Under the pieces are notes generated by a model. The model saw only the letters and a program-made list of their open reading frames with translations. It was not told the origin of the DNA and made no database searches. From assembly GCF_025165815.1 (NCBI RefSeq), contig NZ_JAFFZE010000023.1, positions 62,001-126,000 of the forward strand: 64,000 bases of DNA. Direction: 5' to 3'. This DNA is from Actinophytocola gossypii. GTDB lineage: Bacteria; Actinomycetota; Actinomycetes; Mycobacteriales; Pseudonocardiaceae. Positions 15,805 through 26,090 of this stretch are shown here, in pieces; positions within the stretch are counted from its first letter, which is position 1; every line of letters begins with the position of its first letter. Position numbers and translations under genes: made by a program.

Positions 15805-17739
15805 TCAGGCGCGGCGGTTGCGCAGGTAGTCGCCGACCACGGCGGCGCCGAGGCCGTCCAGGTCGGGGTTGACCACGCGCCCGCCGCTGCGGCGGGCGAT
15901 CAGGTCGACGAACTCCGCCAGCCTCGGGTCCTCGCCGAGCATGAACACCGACACCGACGCGCCGAGCTTCGCCAGCGCGTCCACCTCGGCCACCGTCTTG
16001 CGCAGGGTCCGGTCCAGCGGCGGGTAGTGGAACTCCGCCGAGCCGTCCCGTTCCAGGTGGGCGGTCGGCTCGCCGTCGGTGACCACCAGCACGACCGGGT
16101 GAGCGTCGGAGTGCCGGCGAAGGTGACGGCCGGCCAGCAGCAGCGCGTGGTGCAGGTTCGTGCCCTGCTCCCACACGCCCTCCAGGCCGACCAGCTCCGC
16201 GAGGTCCACCGACCGCGCGTGCCGGCCGAACGTGACCAGCTGCAACGCGTCCGTCCGGAACCTCGTCGTGATCAGCTGGTGCAGCGCCAGCGCGGTGCGC
16301 TTCATCGGCACCCACCGGTTGTCCTGCACCATCGACCACGACGTGTCCACGCACAGCGCCACCGCGGCCCGCGCCCGCTGCTCGGTCTCGGTCACCTCGA
16401 CGTCCACCACGTCGAGAGACACCTCGCCGGTGGACGCGCTGCGGAGGACCGCGTTGCGTACGGTCCGGGGCACGTCCCAGGGCTCGGTGTCGCCGAACTG
16501 CCACGGCCGGGTCGCGCCCGTTGGCTCGCCGGCCGCACCGGCCGTGCGGGCATCGCGCTGGCCCTGCCGGTGCGCGGCGTTCACCACGTCCTTCAGCGCG
16601 GTCTGGCCGAGCCGGCGCAGCGCCTTGGGCGACAGGCGCAGCGAGCCGTCCGGCGCCCGCTCCAGCAGTCCCTGCTCGCGCAGCTCCCGCTCCAGCTCGG
16701 ACAGCCGCCGCGCGTCGACGGTCGCGTCCTCGCCGAGCTGCCGGGACAGCGCCTCCAGGTCGATGTCCTCCAGCCTGGCCCCGGGGTAGGACTGCGCCAG
16801 CTGCTCGGCCAGCGCGTCGAGCTCGGCCAGGTCGGCCATCGCCTCCGCGCCCTCGCCCAGGCCGAGCGGCTGGTTGCCGCGCATCCGCGCCGAGCCGGTC
16901 CAGTCCTCCCCCGGCCGCAGCGCGCGCAGGTTCGCGTCCAACGAGGCCACCTGCTCGGCCAGGCGCGGGTCGCCGAACGCGCCGGCCATCAGCTCGGCCA
17001 GCTCGGACCGTTGCTGGTCGGACATCGAGTTCATCATCCGCTGCGCCGCCGCCGACCGCTGCGCCAGCGCGTCGACCAGCTCCTCGGTGTTACGGGGGTT
17101 CTCCGGGAAGAACTCGCCGTGCTGGCGCATGAAGTCGCGGAACCGGTCGGTGGTGTCCTCGCCGCGCAGGTGCGCGAGCAGCAGGTCGTTGAGGTCGGCC
17201 ATCATCCGGCGGATCCGCTCGGTGTCCTCCGGGGTCATGTCCCGCAGGGCCTGCTTCATGCCCTGGAACCGCGACTCCAACAGCTCCTGCCCGAGCAGGT
17301 CCTGGATCTTCCGGTACGACTCGCGGGCCTCGTCGGACCGCCAGTCGTACTCGGCCAGCTCACGCACGGCCGCCGCGGTGCCGGACGGCAGGGCGTCCAG
17401 CTGGGCCTCGCGGAACCGGGCGTCGTCGTCGGGGTCGGGGAACAGGGCGGTCTTCTCGGCGCGCAGGGCGTCGTCGAGCAGCTCGCGGACCTGCTGCAGG
17501 GTGCCGTCGAGGTTGTGCCGGCGCTGGATCCGCGACCGGCGCTCCCACAGGCGGCGGGTCAGCTCGTCGAGCCCGGAGGTGCTCGGCGTGCCGCGGCGCA
17601 TCAGCTCCTCGAGCGCGGATCGCGGCGACCGGCCGTCCATCACGTCCCGGCCGATCTCGTCGAGCGCCTCCCGCAGGTCCACCGGCGGCGCCAACGGATC
17701 GGGCCCGTCGTAGTACTCGCCGTAGGTGTACCTACTCAC
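15805..17739 (-). CDS. VWA-domain protein of a MoxR-VWA pair (Rv0959-like)
   Basis: The 644-aa protein is mostly charged helices over residues 1-420, including many predicted coiled segments, followed by a C-terminal von Willebrand A domain with MIDAS motif DTSWS (about residue 462) and VVTDGEPT (about 560). Size and architecture match M. tuberculosis Rv0959, encoded beside the chelatase-like ATPase Rv0958; the same pairing occurs here. The start ATG overlaps the ATPase stop by 4 nt. MoxR-VWA pairs act as chaperone-like remodelling machines; the client is not known. Confidence 0.88.
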   Translation of the reverse strand: MSRYTYGEYYDGPDPLAPPVDLREALDEIGRDVMDGRSPRSALEELMRRGTPSTSGLDELTRRLWERRSRIQRRHNLDGTLQQVRELLDDALRAEKTALFPDPDDDARFREAQLDALPSGTAAAVRELAEYDWRSDEARESYRKIQDLLGQELLESRFQGMKQALRDMTPEDTERIRRMMADLNDLLLAHLRGEDTTDRFRDFMRQHGEFFPENPRNTEELVDALAQRSAAAQRMMNSMSDQQRSELAELMAGAFGDPRLAEQVASLDANLRALRPGEDWTGSARMRGNQPLGLGEGAEAMADLAELDALAEQLAQSYPGARLEDIDLEALSRQLGEDATVDARRLSELERELREQGLLERAPDGSLRLSPKALRRLGQTALKDVVNAAHRQGQRDARTAGAAGEPTGATRPWQFGDTEPWDVPRTVRNAVLRSASTGEVSLDVVDVEVTETEQRARAAVALCVDTSWSMVQDNRWVPMKRTALALHQLITTRFRTDALQLVTFGRHARSVDLAELVGLEGVWEQGTNLHHALLLAGRHLRRHSDAHPVVLVVTDGEPTAHLERDGSAEFHYPPLDRTLRKTVAEVDALAKLGASVSVFMLGEDPRLAEFVDLIARRSGGRVVNPDLDGLGAAVVGDYLRNRRA

Positions 17740-19130
17740 GGGCCGTACACCGCGGTGTCCTCGCTGGAGTCCTTGGCCAGGCGCCGGCGCAGGTAGAGGG
17801 ACTCCAGGGCCAGCTCGACCGCCGCCGCGATCCGGCCGGGCGGGTCGGACGGGCTGACGTCGAGCCGGGCGGCGACCTCGTGCAGCACCGGCAGCTCGGG
17901 CAGTGCGGCCAGCACCTCGCCGGCCGGGACGCGCTCGCCGGTGGCCACCAGGTGCCCGTCGACGACCACGTCCACCAGCGGCTCGAGGTCCAGGCCGGCG
18001 AACCGGTCCCGGGCGGTCTCGGCGACCGCGCGGCGCAGCAGGTGCACCAGGTGCTCGATCTCCCGGCCCTCCTCGCCGGACTCGAACTCGAGCTTGCCGC
18101 GCAGCACGGCCGGCACCGCGTCCAGGTCGACCGGGCGCGCGATCGGCGGGTCCTCACCGGTGAGAGCGGCGCGGCGCAGCGCCGCCGCCGACACGGTCTC
18201 CGCGGCGGCGACCGCGAACCGGGCCGACACGCCGGAGCGCTGGTCGATCGCGGACGAGTCGCGCAGGTTGCGCACGAACCTGGCCAGCACCTCCAGCAGC
18301 GGGTCGCCGACCTCGGCCAGCAGCTCGGCCTCCTGCTTGATCACGTCCATCTCGGCGGCCACGGTCAGCGGGTAGTGGGTGACCACCTCGGCGCCGAACC
18401 GGTCCTTGAGCGGGGTGATGATCCGCCCTCGGTTGGTGTAGTCCTCCGGGTTGGACGTGGCGACGAGCAGCACGTCCAGCGGCAGCCGCAGGGTGTAGCC
18501 GCGGACCTGGATGTCCCGCTCCTCCATCACGTTCAGCAGCGCGACCTGGATCCGCTCGGCCAGGTCCGGCAGCTCGTTGACCGCCACGATGCCTCGGTGG
18601 GAGCGCGGCACGAGTCCGAAATGGATGGTCTCGGGGTCGCCCAGGGTGCGGCCCTGCGCCACCTTCACCGGGTCGACGTCGCCGATCAGGTCGCCGACGG
18701 AGGTGTCCGGGGTGGCCAGCTTCTCCGCGTACCGCTCGTCGCGGTGCCGCCACGCCACCGGCAGCTCGTCGCCCAGTTCGGCCGCCCGGCGGCGGGACTC
18801 CGGGGTGATCGGGTCGAGCGGGTGCTCCCCCAGCTCGGCGCCCTCGATCACCGGCGTCCACTCGTCCAGCAGGCCGACGATCGTGCGCAGCAGCCTGGTC
18901 TTGCCCTGCCCCCGCTCCCCGAGGAGCACCACGTCGTGCCCGGCCAGCAGCGCCCGCTCCAGCTGCGGCAGCACGGTCCTGTCGAATCCGACGATGCCCG
19001 GCCACGGGTCGCGTCCCGCGCGCAGGGCGGCCAGCAGGTTCTCGCGTATCTCGGTCTTCACGCCGCGCGGGGCGTAGCCGGTCGCGCGCAGCTCCCCCGC
19101 CGTCCGCGGGAGGTTCTCCGGTCCTGTCAC
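17736..19130 (-). CDS. MoxR/magnesium-chelatase-type AAA+ ATPase (Rv0958-like)
   Basis: The 464-aa protein has Walker A GERGQGKTRL (about residues 57-66), an acidic Walker B-equivalent reading GIVAVNELPDL, a sensor 1 region in LLVATSNPEDYTNRGRI and an arginine-finger region PLKDRFGAEV. It is a ChlI/MoxR-type AAA+ ATPase that should form a ring and work with the VWA protein encoded next. GTG 19130 is chosen as start; an in-frame GTG at 19148 is an alternative, as neither has an ideal ribosome site. It heads the minus-strand operon MoxR-VWA-cyclase. Confidence 0.87.
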   Translation of the reverse strand: MTGPENLPRTAGELRATGYAPRGVKTEIRENLLAALRAGRDPWPGIVGFDRTVLPQLERALLAGHDVVLLGERGQGKTRLLRTIVGLLDEWTPVIEGAELGEHPLDPITPESRRRAAELGDELPVAWRHRDERYAEKLATPDTSVGDLIGDVDPVKVAQGRTLGDPETIHFGLVPRSHRGIVAVNELPDLAERIQVALLNVMEERDIQVRGYTLRLPLDVLLVATSNPEDYTNRGRIITPLKDRFGAEVVTHYPLTVAAEMDVIKQEAELLAEVGDPLLEVLARFVRNLRDSSAIDQRSGVSARFAVAAAETVSAAALRRAALTGEDPPIARPVDLDAVPAVLRGKLEFESGEEGREIEHLVHLLRRAVAETARDRFAGLDLEPLVDVVVDGHLVATGERVPAGEVLAALPELPVLHEVAARLDVSPSDPPGRIAAAVELALESLYLRRRLAKDSSEDTAVYGP

Positions 19131-19183
19131 TCCCCCGACGCTACGCACGATCCGACCATCGGTCGACGTGGAGCGACTCCAGC

Positions 19184-20440
19184 TCATTCGTGGCCGCCGT
19201 GCCGGACCTCGTCGCGCATGGCCCGGAACCGGACCGACTCGACCACGTTCAGCGCGATCAGCAGCGCGCTCAGCACGCCGAGGCTGGCGAGGGCCGGCAG
19301 GTTCGCCGCCACCGGGACCAGCGCGACCAGCACCGCCGCCGTGGCCAGCCGGAACGCCTTCACGTTCCGGTAGCAGCGGTAGGAGAACGCCGAGTTCGCC
19401 GCCAGGTACAGCGCGGTGCCGCCGTACAGCGCCCACAGCGGAACGCCGTACAGCGGCTCGGACAACGTGTGGTGCCCGGCGTCGCCGACGTACTCGAGCA
19501 CCTTCTTCAACCCGAGCGCGAGCAGCACGATCCCGGCCATCATCGGCAGGTGCAGGTAGGTGAACGCGGCCCGCGCCATCGACACCCGCCGGTGGCCCTC
19601 CGCGTCCGCCAGCGCGTGCTCGGCGAGCAGGGCGGAGGTGTCGAAGTAGGTCCACCACAGGCTCGCCGACACCGCGAGGCCCAGCGTCGCGGCCAGCACG
19701 ATCGGCCACGAGATCGGCAGCTCGGTGACCCCGACCCCGATGGCCACGATGGACTCGCCGAGCCCGATGATCACGATCAGCCCGTGCCGTTCGGCGAAGT
19801 GCCGCGCCGAGTTCAGCCGCCACCCGCGAGCGCCGATGATCATCGTGCCGCCGTAGTCGGCGACCACCGCCGCGAGCCAGAGCAGCAGTTGCGCGTCGCC
19901 GGAGGTCTGGCCGGCGAGCAGCAGCAACACGGTGCCGCCGACCATCGTCGGCGCGAACAGCGCCACCTGGCGGCGCAGGCCGGCGTCGCCGTCGCTGATG
20001 ATCCAGAACAGCACCAGGTGCGCGGACCGCAGGACCAGGTAGCCGAACGCGAACACGGTCGGTCCGGACAAACCGCCCGGCAGGTCCACGAAGGACTCCG
20101 GAATGGCCAGCGCGAGCACGAACATCGCGGCCATGCCGACCAGCATCGTGACCCTGGCCCAGCCCTCGTCGGCCTTGACCACGTTGGACAGCCACGAGTA
20201 CCCGACCCAGCACCACCAGACCACCGCGATCAGCAGCACCCCGCGGAGCAGGCCCCGGCCGCTGACGTCGTCGGCCATCAGTGCGGTCACCTGGGTCAGC
20301 GCGAACACGAACACCAGATCGAAGAAGAGCTCCAGGGTCGTGGCGGTGCTCGACTCCCGAACCCGCTCGACCCGAACCCGTGCTGGACCTACCACGGGCA
20401 CTAGTTTGGACCCCGACCCGCGCGGTGAGGGAGGCGACAC
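19184..20440 (-). CDS. Low temperature requirement A (LtrA) family membrane protein
   Basis: The 418-aa protein has about 11 hydrophobic segments. The N-terminal motif TTLELFFDLVFVFALTQ (about residues 34-50), followed by WCWVGYSWLSN and later FAERHGLIVIIGLGESIVA, is diagnostic for the LtrA family. These proteins were first named in Listeria for growth at low temperature; their biochemical role is unknown, and transport is only suspected. It is divergent from the YcxB-like gene (5 nt between starts) and shares no operon with the MoxR ATPase downstream. Confidence 0.9.
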   Translation of the reverse strand: MSPPSPRGSGSKLVPVVGPARVRVERVRESSTATTLELFFDLVFVFALTQVTALMADDVSGRGLLRGVLLIAVVWWCWVGYSWLSNVVKADEGWARVTMLVGMAAMFVLALAIPESFVDLPGGLSGPTVFAFGYLVLRSAHLVLFWIISDGDAGLRRQVALFAPTMVGGTVLLLLAGQTSGDAQLLLWLAAVVADYGGTMIIGARGWRLNSARHFAERHGLIVIIGLGESIVAIGVGVTELPISWPIVLAATLGLAVSASLWWTYFDTSALLAEHALADAEGHRRVSMARAAFTYLHLPMMAGIVLLALGLKKVLEYVGDAGHHTLSEPLYGVPLWALYGGTALYLAANSAFSYRCYRNVKAFRLATAAVLVALVPVAANLPALASLGVLSALLIALNVVESVRFRAMRDEVRHGGHE

Positions 20441-20445
20441 GGGTA

Positions 20446-20937
20446 ATGACCGATGAACTCGAGCTGCGGTGGGACCCGCACCCCGCCGACTGGGGCGACG
20501 CGGTGCGCGCGGTGACGCCGGTCTACCGCTGGTCGCCGTGGTTCGCCGGCGCGCTCGCGGTGTTCGCCGTGGTGCTGCTGGTCCTCGACGAGCCGCTGCC
20601 CGGCCTGTTCGGGCTCGGCTGCGCGGTGCTCATCGCGGTACTGCCACCGCTCACGGTGAACTTCTCGTTCCGGCGCAACCCGGTCGCGGCCACGACGGTC
20701 ACCGCGACCGCCGACGATGCCTCGCTGCGGATGATGACCATCGACGGCACCGCCTACAGCGACCTGCGCTGGTCGACGCTGGCGGGCTGGCTGGAGACCC
20801 GGCGCGGCTTCGTGCTGCGCACCGGCGAGGCGACGGCGCTGCTCCCGGTACCGCTGCGCGCGTTCGGCGACGAGGCGGAGCAGGCCAGGTTCCGCGAGTT
20901 GCTCGGCCGCCAACTCGGCCCCGCCAACCGGAAGTAG
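20446..20937 (+). CDS. YcxB-like membrane protein
   Basis: The 163-aa protein starts at ATG 20446 (MTDELELRWDP). Two closely spaced membrane helices (about 27-46 and 49-67) are followed by a C-terminal soluble domain with FRRNPVAATTVTATADDASL and YSDLRWSTLAGWLETRRGFVLRTG, the pleckstrin-like pattern of the YcxB family. Function unknown; these proteins sit at the membrane with the domain inside. Its start is only 5 nt from the divergent LtrA start, so the two must share a very compact promoter region. Confidence 0.75.
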   Translation: MTDELELRWDPHPADWGDAVRAVTPVYRWSPWFAGALAVFAVVLLVLDEPLPGLFGLGCAVLIAVLPPLTVNFSFRRNPVAATTVTATADDASLRMMTIDGTAYSDLRWSTLAGWLETRRGFVLRTGEATALLPVPLRAFGDEAEQARFRELLGRQLGPANRK

Positions 20938-20985
20938 GTCCCCACCCCGAACGGGTGGCGGTCGCGGTCGCGTAACCTCTCCGCC

Positions 20986-21795
20986 GTGTCATCCCCCAGC
21001 GCGACAATGGCGGTGTGGTCCTCGGCCTGGTTGAGTGGGGCCGCTGCCGCCGATGATGTGCTCGACGCCCTGCAGGGGTGGGCCGAGCTGCACGACGTGG
21101 TCGCCGCGGACGAGCGGCTGGCGGCCACCCTGGAACTTCCCGAACGCGGTCAGCCCGGTGCCGGGCCGGCGACCCTGCTGGCGTCGCTGCGACTGGCCGG
21201 CGTCGGCGGTGCGCGGCTGGTCATGCCGGTCGCGGGCGACGTCCGCGGGCTCGGCGGGCCGAGTGAGTTCGCCACCGAGGCGCTCAGAGCCGGCGAGGCG
21301 ATCGTGTTCGAGACCGACGCCGGTGGGCTCGGGCTGGTGCCGGAACGGGTCGGCCGGGACGACTCGGGGATCGTGCGCTGGACGGTGTTCCCGACGCCGC
21401 GGCTCGCCCCGGTCCCGAACGTGCCGCTCGGCGAGGCCGAACACGAGCTGACCGGCGCGATGCGGGTGGCCGCGGGCATGCTGATCGAGCTCGGTGTGGC
21501 CAAGCGGCGCGCCGGGGTCCGCGAGGAGCTGCAGGCCAGGGTCGCGGACCGGACCAGGAGCAGCTGGCCGGACGGGATGCCGCAGCGGGCGCTTCGGGTG
21601 CTGCAGCGGGCCGCCGAGGTGTCCGGGATCCTGGAGCTGGCGATGGAGGACGAGCCGGGCGGCGCGCTGTCCGCGTCGGCAGCGCACAAGCGGGCCGAGG
21701 CGCTGCGCCCGCTGTTCCAGGCGGTGCGCACGGCGCGGTGCGCCGCGGTCGCGGACGCCGTGCGGGCGCTCTCCGACCACGCCCGTGCTGATTGA
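20986..21795 (+). CDS. Conserved actinobacterial protein of unknown function, 269 aa
   Basis: A soluble Ala/Gly-rich protein starting at GTG 20986 (alternative ATG at 21007, MAVWSSAWL). The readable pattern is an N-terminal helical part (WSSAWLSGAAAADDVLDALQGW), a central beta region (ARLVMPVAGDVRGLGG, EAIVFETDAGGLGLVPE, VRWTVFPTP) and helices to the end. I do not recognise a catalytic motif. Its convergent position next to ferrochelatase recalls Rv1486c beside hemZ in M. tuberculosis, but identity is only suspected. It overlaps the downstream ASCH gene by 11 nt. Confidence 0.7.
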   Translation: MSSPSATMAVWSSAWLSGAAAADDVLDALQGWAELHDVVAADERLAATLELPERGQPGAGPATLLASLRLAGVGGARLVMPVAGDVRGLGGPSEFATEALRAGEAIVFETDAGGLGLVPERVGRDDSGIVRWTVFPTPRLAPVPNVPLGEAEHELTGAMRVAAGMLIELGVAKRRAGVREELQARVADRTRSSWPDGMPQRALRVLQRAAEVSGILELAMEDEPGGALSASAAHKRAEALRPLFQAVRTARCAAVADAVRALSDHARAD

Positions 21796-22363
21796 GAAAC
21801 GCCTGCACGCCGGCATCCGGGACGGCTCGATCACCGTGATGTTCCGGCGGTGGCGGCATCGGCAGGTCACGGCGGGCAACGTGTACCGCACGGCGGCCGG
21901 CCGGGTCGTCGTCGACGCGGTCGAGGTGGTGCGGCCGACCAGGATCAGGAAGCGGGACGCATTGGCCGCCGGGTACGCGTCGGTGGCCGAGGTGCTCGCC
22001 GACCTGCGCGGTTCCGAAGCGGACCCGGTGTACCTGCTGCGGCTGCACCACGTCGACGAACCGGATCCCCGCGACGTACTCGCCGAGGACGCCGATCTGT
22101 CCACAGAGGACGTCCTGGAGATCACCGCCCGGCTGGCGCGGTTCGACGCCGCCAGTACGCACGGGCCGTGGACCGAGTCCACATTGGACATCATCCGGCG
22201 GCGCCCGGCCGTGCGCGCCGGCGACCTGGCCGAGGAACTGGGCCGGGAGACGCACCCGTTCAAGGTGGACGTCCGCAAGCTCAAGAACCTCGGCCTGACG
22301 CTGAGCCTCGAGGTCGGCTACCGGCTCTCCCCGCGCGGGGAAGCGTACCTCCGGCTGCGTTGA
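21785..22363 (+). CDS. ASCH-domain-like protein with C-terminal winged-helix region
   Basis: The 192-aa protein starts at GTG 21785. Residues 1-75 fit the ASCH fold: VLIEKRLHAGIRDGSITVMFRRWRHRQVTAGNVYRT, then RVVVDAVEVVRPTRIRKRDALAAGYASVAEVLADLR. ASCH domains resemble PUA and are thought to bind RNA or modified nucleosides. The rest (STLDIIRRRPAVRAGDLAEELGRETHPFKVDVRKLKNLGL, about 135-175) looks like a winged helix. The 11-nt overlap with the preceding gene suggests co-translation. Confidence 0.72.
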   Translation: MLIEKRLHAGIRDGSITVMFRRWRHRQVTAGNVYRTAAGRVVVDAVEVVRPTRIRKRDALAAGYASVAEVLADLRGSEADPVYLLRLHHVDEPDPRDVLAEDADLSTEDVLEITARLARFDAASTHGPWTESTLDIIRRRPAVRAGDLAEELGRETHPFKVDVRKLKNLGLTLSLEVGYRLSPRGEAYLRLR

Positions 22364-22403
22364 GGTTCGGAGGTCGCGTACCGGGTGGGCGCCGCGCCCG
22401 TTC

Positions 22404-23438
22404 CTACCCGCGCCTGCGCTGAGGTTCGCAGCACAGCGGCGCGCAGGGGGCGCCGTTGACGGTGCAGCCGGCGGCCGGGAAGTCGGACAGCTTGCGCGCC
22501 GGCGCGTCGGCGACGTGCTCGCGGACCAGCTCCACCACCAGGTCGGCGAACCGGACGTCGCCGCTCGGGCAGGCCGCGCGGGCGAAGCCCATGCCCAGCT
22601 CGGCGGCCTTCTCCCGCGCCTCGGTGTCGAGGTCCCAGACCACCTCCAGGTGGTCGCTGACGAACCCGACCGGGCACACCACGACCGCGGGAACACCCTT
22701 GCCGGCCAACACGTCCAGGTGGTCCAGGATGTCCGGTTCCAGCCACGGCACCGACGGCGGCCCGGACCGGGACTGCCACACCACGTCGTGGTCGGCGACC
22801 CCGGCCTCGCCGGCCACCAGCCGCGCCGCCTCGGCCACCTGGCGGGAGTAGCGGCCGCCGCCCTCGGACGGGGGGCCGGACGCCGCGTCGGCGGCCAGCG
22901 GCACCGAGTGCGCGGTGAACACCAGGCGGTACTCGCCGAGGTCCGCGGCCGCCGACCGGACCGCGTCGGCGAAGGCACCGACGAACAGCGGGTGGTCGAA
23001 GAACTGACGCAGCTTCACCAGCTCCGGCGCCCGCTCGCCGACCGCCGCCCGCGCCCGCTCGATGTCCTCGTCGTACTGCCGACAGGCCGAGTACCCGCCG
23101 TACGCGCTGGTCGGGAACACCAGGGCCCGCCGCACGCCGTCGTCGGCCATCCGGGCGAGGGTGTCCTCGACCATCGGGTGCCAGTTGCGATTGCCGAAGT
23201 ACACCGGCAGGTCGATCCCCTGCCGCTCCAGCGACGCCTCGGTCGCCTGGATCGCCGACCGGTTCAGCGCGTTGATCGGGGACACCCCGCCGAACGACTG
23301 GTAGTGGTGCTCCACCTCGTCCAGCCGCTCGGGCGGCACCCCCCTGCCCCTGGTCACGTTCTCCAGGAACGGCCGCACGTCCTCGGGCTTCTCCGGGCCG
23401 CCGAACGACAGCCAGAGCAGGGCGTCGAACTCGCCCAT
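22404..23438 (-). CDS. hemH: Ferrochelatase (coproporphyrin III ferrochelatase type)
   Basis: The 344-aa protein starts [21 protein letters not shown] and has [19 protein letters not shown] and the catalytic-His motif FTAHSVP (about residues 175-181). The C-terminus carries four Cys in [14 protein letters not shown], which fit the [2Fe-2S] ligands of actinobacterial ferrochelatases. These insert Fe2+ into coproporphyrin III in the coproporphyrin-dependent haem pathway (CpfC). Its ATG overlaps the inhA stop by one base (TGATG), so it ends the fabG-inhA-hemH operon, the same order as in mycobacteria. Confidence 0.94.
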   Translation of the reverse strand: MGEFDALLWLSFGGPEKPEDVRPFLENVTRGRGVPPERLDEVEHHYQSFGGVSPINALNRSAIQATEASLERQGIDLPVYFGNRNWHPMVEDTLARMADDGVRRALVFPTSAYGGYSACRQYDEDIERARAAVGERAPELVKLRQFFDHPLFVGAFADAVRSAAADLGEYRLVFTAHSVPLAADAASGPPSEGGGRYSRQVAEAARLVAGEAGVADHDVVWQSRSGPPSVPWLEPDILDHLDVLAGKGVPAVVVCPVGFVSDHLEVVWDLDTEAREKAAELGMGFARAACPSGDVRFADLVVELVREHVADAPARKLSDFPAAGCTVNGAPCAPLCCEPQRRRG

Positions 23439-24205
23439 CACAGCCCCAGCGCGTGCACGCCGCCGTCGACCATGATCATCGAGCCGGTGGTGGCGGGCAG
23501 CCAGTCGGACAGGACCGCGCAGATCGACCGCGCCACCGCGGTGGCGTCCTCGGCGTCCCAGCCGAGCGGCGCCCGCTCGTCCCAGCCGCCCTCCAGCTCG
23601 CCGAAGCCCGGGATCGACTTGGCGGCCATCGTCTTCAGCGGGCCGGCCGAGACCAGGTTGACCCGGATCCCTTTCGGGCCGAGGTCGCGTGCCAGGTAGC
23701 GGTTCACCGACTCCAGCGCGGCCTTGGCCACGCCCATCCAGTTGTAGGCCGGCCACGCCACCCGTGCGTCGAAGTCCATGCCGACCACCGACGCCCCGCG
23801 TCCCAACAGCGGCAGCAGTGCCGTGGTGAGCGACTTGAACGAGTACGCCGACACCTCGACGGCCACCGAGACGTCCGCGCGCGGCGCGTCCAGGAACGGC
23901 GCGCCGAGGCAGGTCTGCGGGGCGAACCCGATCGCGTGCAGCACGCCGTCGAGCCCGTCGACGTGCTCGCGCACCCGGTCGGCCAGGGTGTCGAGCTGCT
24001 CGTCGTTCTGCACGTCCAGCTCGATCACCGGCGCCGGTTCGGGTAGCCGCTTGGCGATCCGCTCGACGAGGCTCATCCGGCCGAAGCCGGTCAGCACGAC
24101 CGTCGCACCTTGTTCCTGCGCGACCTTCGCCGCGTGGAACGCGATCGACGCGTCGGTGATCACGCCGGTGATGAGCAGGCGCTTGCCATCGAGCAGACCG
24201 GTCAC
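23438..24205 (-). CDS. inhA: NADH-dependent enoyl-ACP reductase (InhA/FabI)
   Basis: The 255-aa SDR protein has the InhA-type cofactor motif [21 protein letters not shown] at the N-terminus, [17 protein letters not shown] and the active-site segment [26 protein letters not shown], with Tyr and Lys in the Y-x6-K spacing (about 158 and 165). It reduces trans-2-enoyl-ACP in type II fatty acid elongation. It is encoded between fabG and hemH as in M. tuberculosis, and resembles InhA more than generic FabI. Whether this organism elongates ordinary acyl chains or something longer cannot be read here. Confidence 0.95.
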   Translation of the reverse strand: MTGLLDGKRLLITGVITDASIAFHAAKVAQEQGATVVLTGFGRMSLVERIAKRLPEPAPVIELDVQNDEQLDTLADRVREHVDGLDGVLHAIGFAPQTCLGAPFLDAPRADVSVAVEVSAYSFKSLTTALLPLLGRGASVVGMDFDARVAWPAYNWMGVAKAALESVNRYLARDLGPKGIRVNLVSAGPLKTMAAKSIPGFGELEGGWDERAPLGWDAEDATAVARSICAVLSDWLPATTGSMIMVDGGVHALGL

Positions 24206-24258
24206 GGCCGTCCCTCCTGAGTGGTCAACGATCTCGCGACCAGTCTGTCAGGAAGCGG

Positions 24259-25002
<744 letters not shown>

Positions 25003-25097
25003 TTATCTGCAGAACAACACGACCGGACGCGGAGGCTCGCCGTTGTCCGGAACTGGCCGGTTACGGACAAACTACGCGAATCTCCCGCGGAATGCCG

Positions 25098-26090
25098 CTA
25101 TGGCAACCGCTGACCGATCAACAGGGCACTTCCGGCGGCGGTCAGCACCGCGAGAGTGCCGAGCATCAGCCAAGGCCTGCTTGCGTCCGCTTCCTTGGTT
25201 TCATACCCGATCTGCTCACCGAGCGTGTCATAGACTCCGCGTAGCTGATTGGCCGTCGCCGCCTTGTGGAACTCGCCGCCGGACAGCCGGGCGATCTCCC
25301 GCATCGAGGCGTCGTCGACCGGCACCGGTTGGGTGTCGCCGTCGATGGTGACCTCGCCGGTCTCGGTGCCGAACGAGATCGTGGACACCGGCACCTCCGC
25401 CTCGGCGGCGGCCCTGGCCGCGGTGAACGCGCCGCGCGGGTCGTCCGGGTCGTCGGTGGGGATGGTCTGCTTCCCATCGGTCATCAGCACGATCCGCGCC
25501 GGCGGCGCGCCCTCGACGCCGCTGATCACCTGCGCGAACCCGTCGATCGCCTGCAAAGCGGCGAAGATCGCCTCGCCGGTGGCGGTGGACTCGGCCAGCC
25601 GCAGGTTCTCGATCGCGTTGGCCACGCCCTCCCGGTCGGTGGTCGGCGAGACCAGGACGGTGGCGGTGCCGGCGAAGGAGATCAGGCCCAGGTTGATGCC
25701 GGGGGTCAGACCGGTGACGAAGTCCTTCGCGGCGTCCTGCGCGGCCCGCAGGCGGGTCGGTGCGACGTCCTCGGCCTCCATCGACAGCGACACGTCGATC
25801 ACCAGCATCACCGTCGCCCGGTTGCGCGGCACCCGCTGCTCGGCGGTCGGCCCGGCCATCGCCGTGGTCAGCAGCATCAGCGCGATCACCAGGATGACCG
25901 CGGGGACGTGCCGCACCCAGCCCTGCCGGTTCGGCATCACCCGCTCCAGCAGCGCCAGGTTGGTGAACCGCATCGTCCGCTTGCGGCGCGCCCGCTGCAC
26001 GGCGACGTACCCGACGACGATCAGCGCGACCACGACCAGCAGCAGGAACCACCAGGGGGCGGCGAAGTTGCGGAAGCTCAGGTTGAACAT
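25098..26090 (-). CDS. Membrane-anchored VWA protein of the MoxR1 cluster (Rv1481-like)
   Basis: The 330-aa protein has two N-terminal helices (WWFLLLVVVALIVVGYVAV at about 13-31, HVPAVILVIALMLLTTAMA at about 61-79), a VWA domain with MIDAS motif DVSLS (about residue 99) and LMTDGKQT (about 203), and a C-terminal helix (LMLGTLAVLTAAGSALLIG). It fits Rv1481 of M. tuberculosis (BatA-like). It overlaps the DUF58 gene by one base and would form a membrane-associated complex with that protein and the MoxR ATPase, likely a chaperone for surface proteins. Confidence 0.9.
   Translation of the reverse strand: MFNLSFRNFAAPWWFLLLVVVALIVVGYVAVQRARRKRTMRFTNLALLERVMPNRQGWVRHVPAVILVIALMLLTTAMAGPTAEQRVPRNRATVMLVIDVSLSMEAEDVAPTRLRAAQDAAKDFVTGLTPGINLGLISFAGTATVLVSPTTDREGVANAIENLRLAESTATGEAIFAALQAIDGFAQVISGVEGAPPARIVLMTDGKQTIPTDDPDDPRGAFTAARAAAEAEVPVSTISFGTETGEVTIDGDTQPVPVDDASMREIARLSGGEFHKAATANQLRGVYDTLGEQIGYETKEADASRPWLMLGTLAVLTAAGSALLIGQRLP

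Noticed and set aside
15779-16504. Upstream 242 codons of the cyclase ORF
   Set aside because: Out-of-frame shadow of the VWA gene; real similarity begins after GTG 15778.
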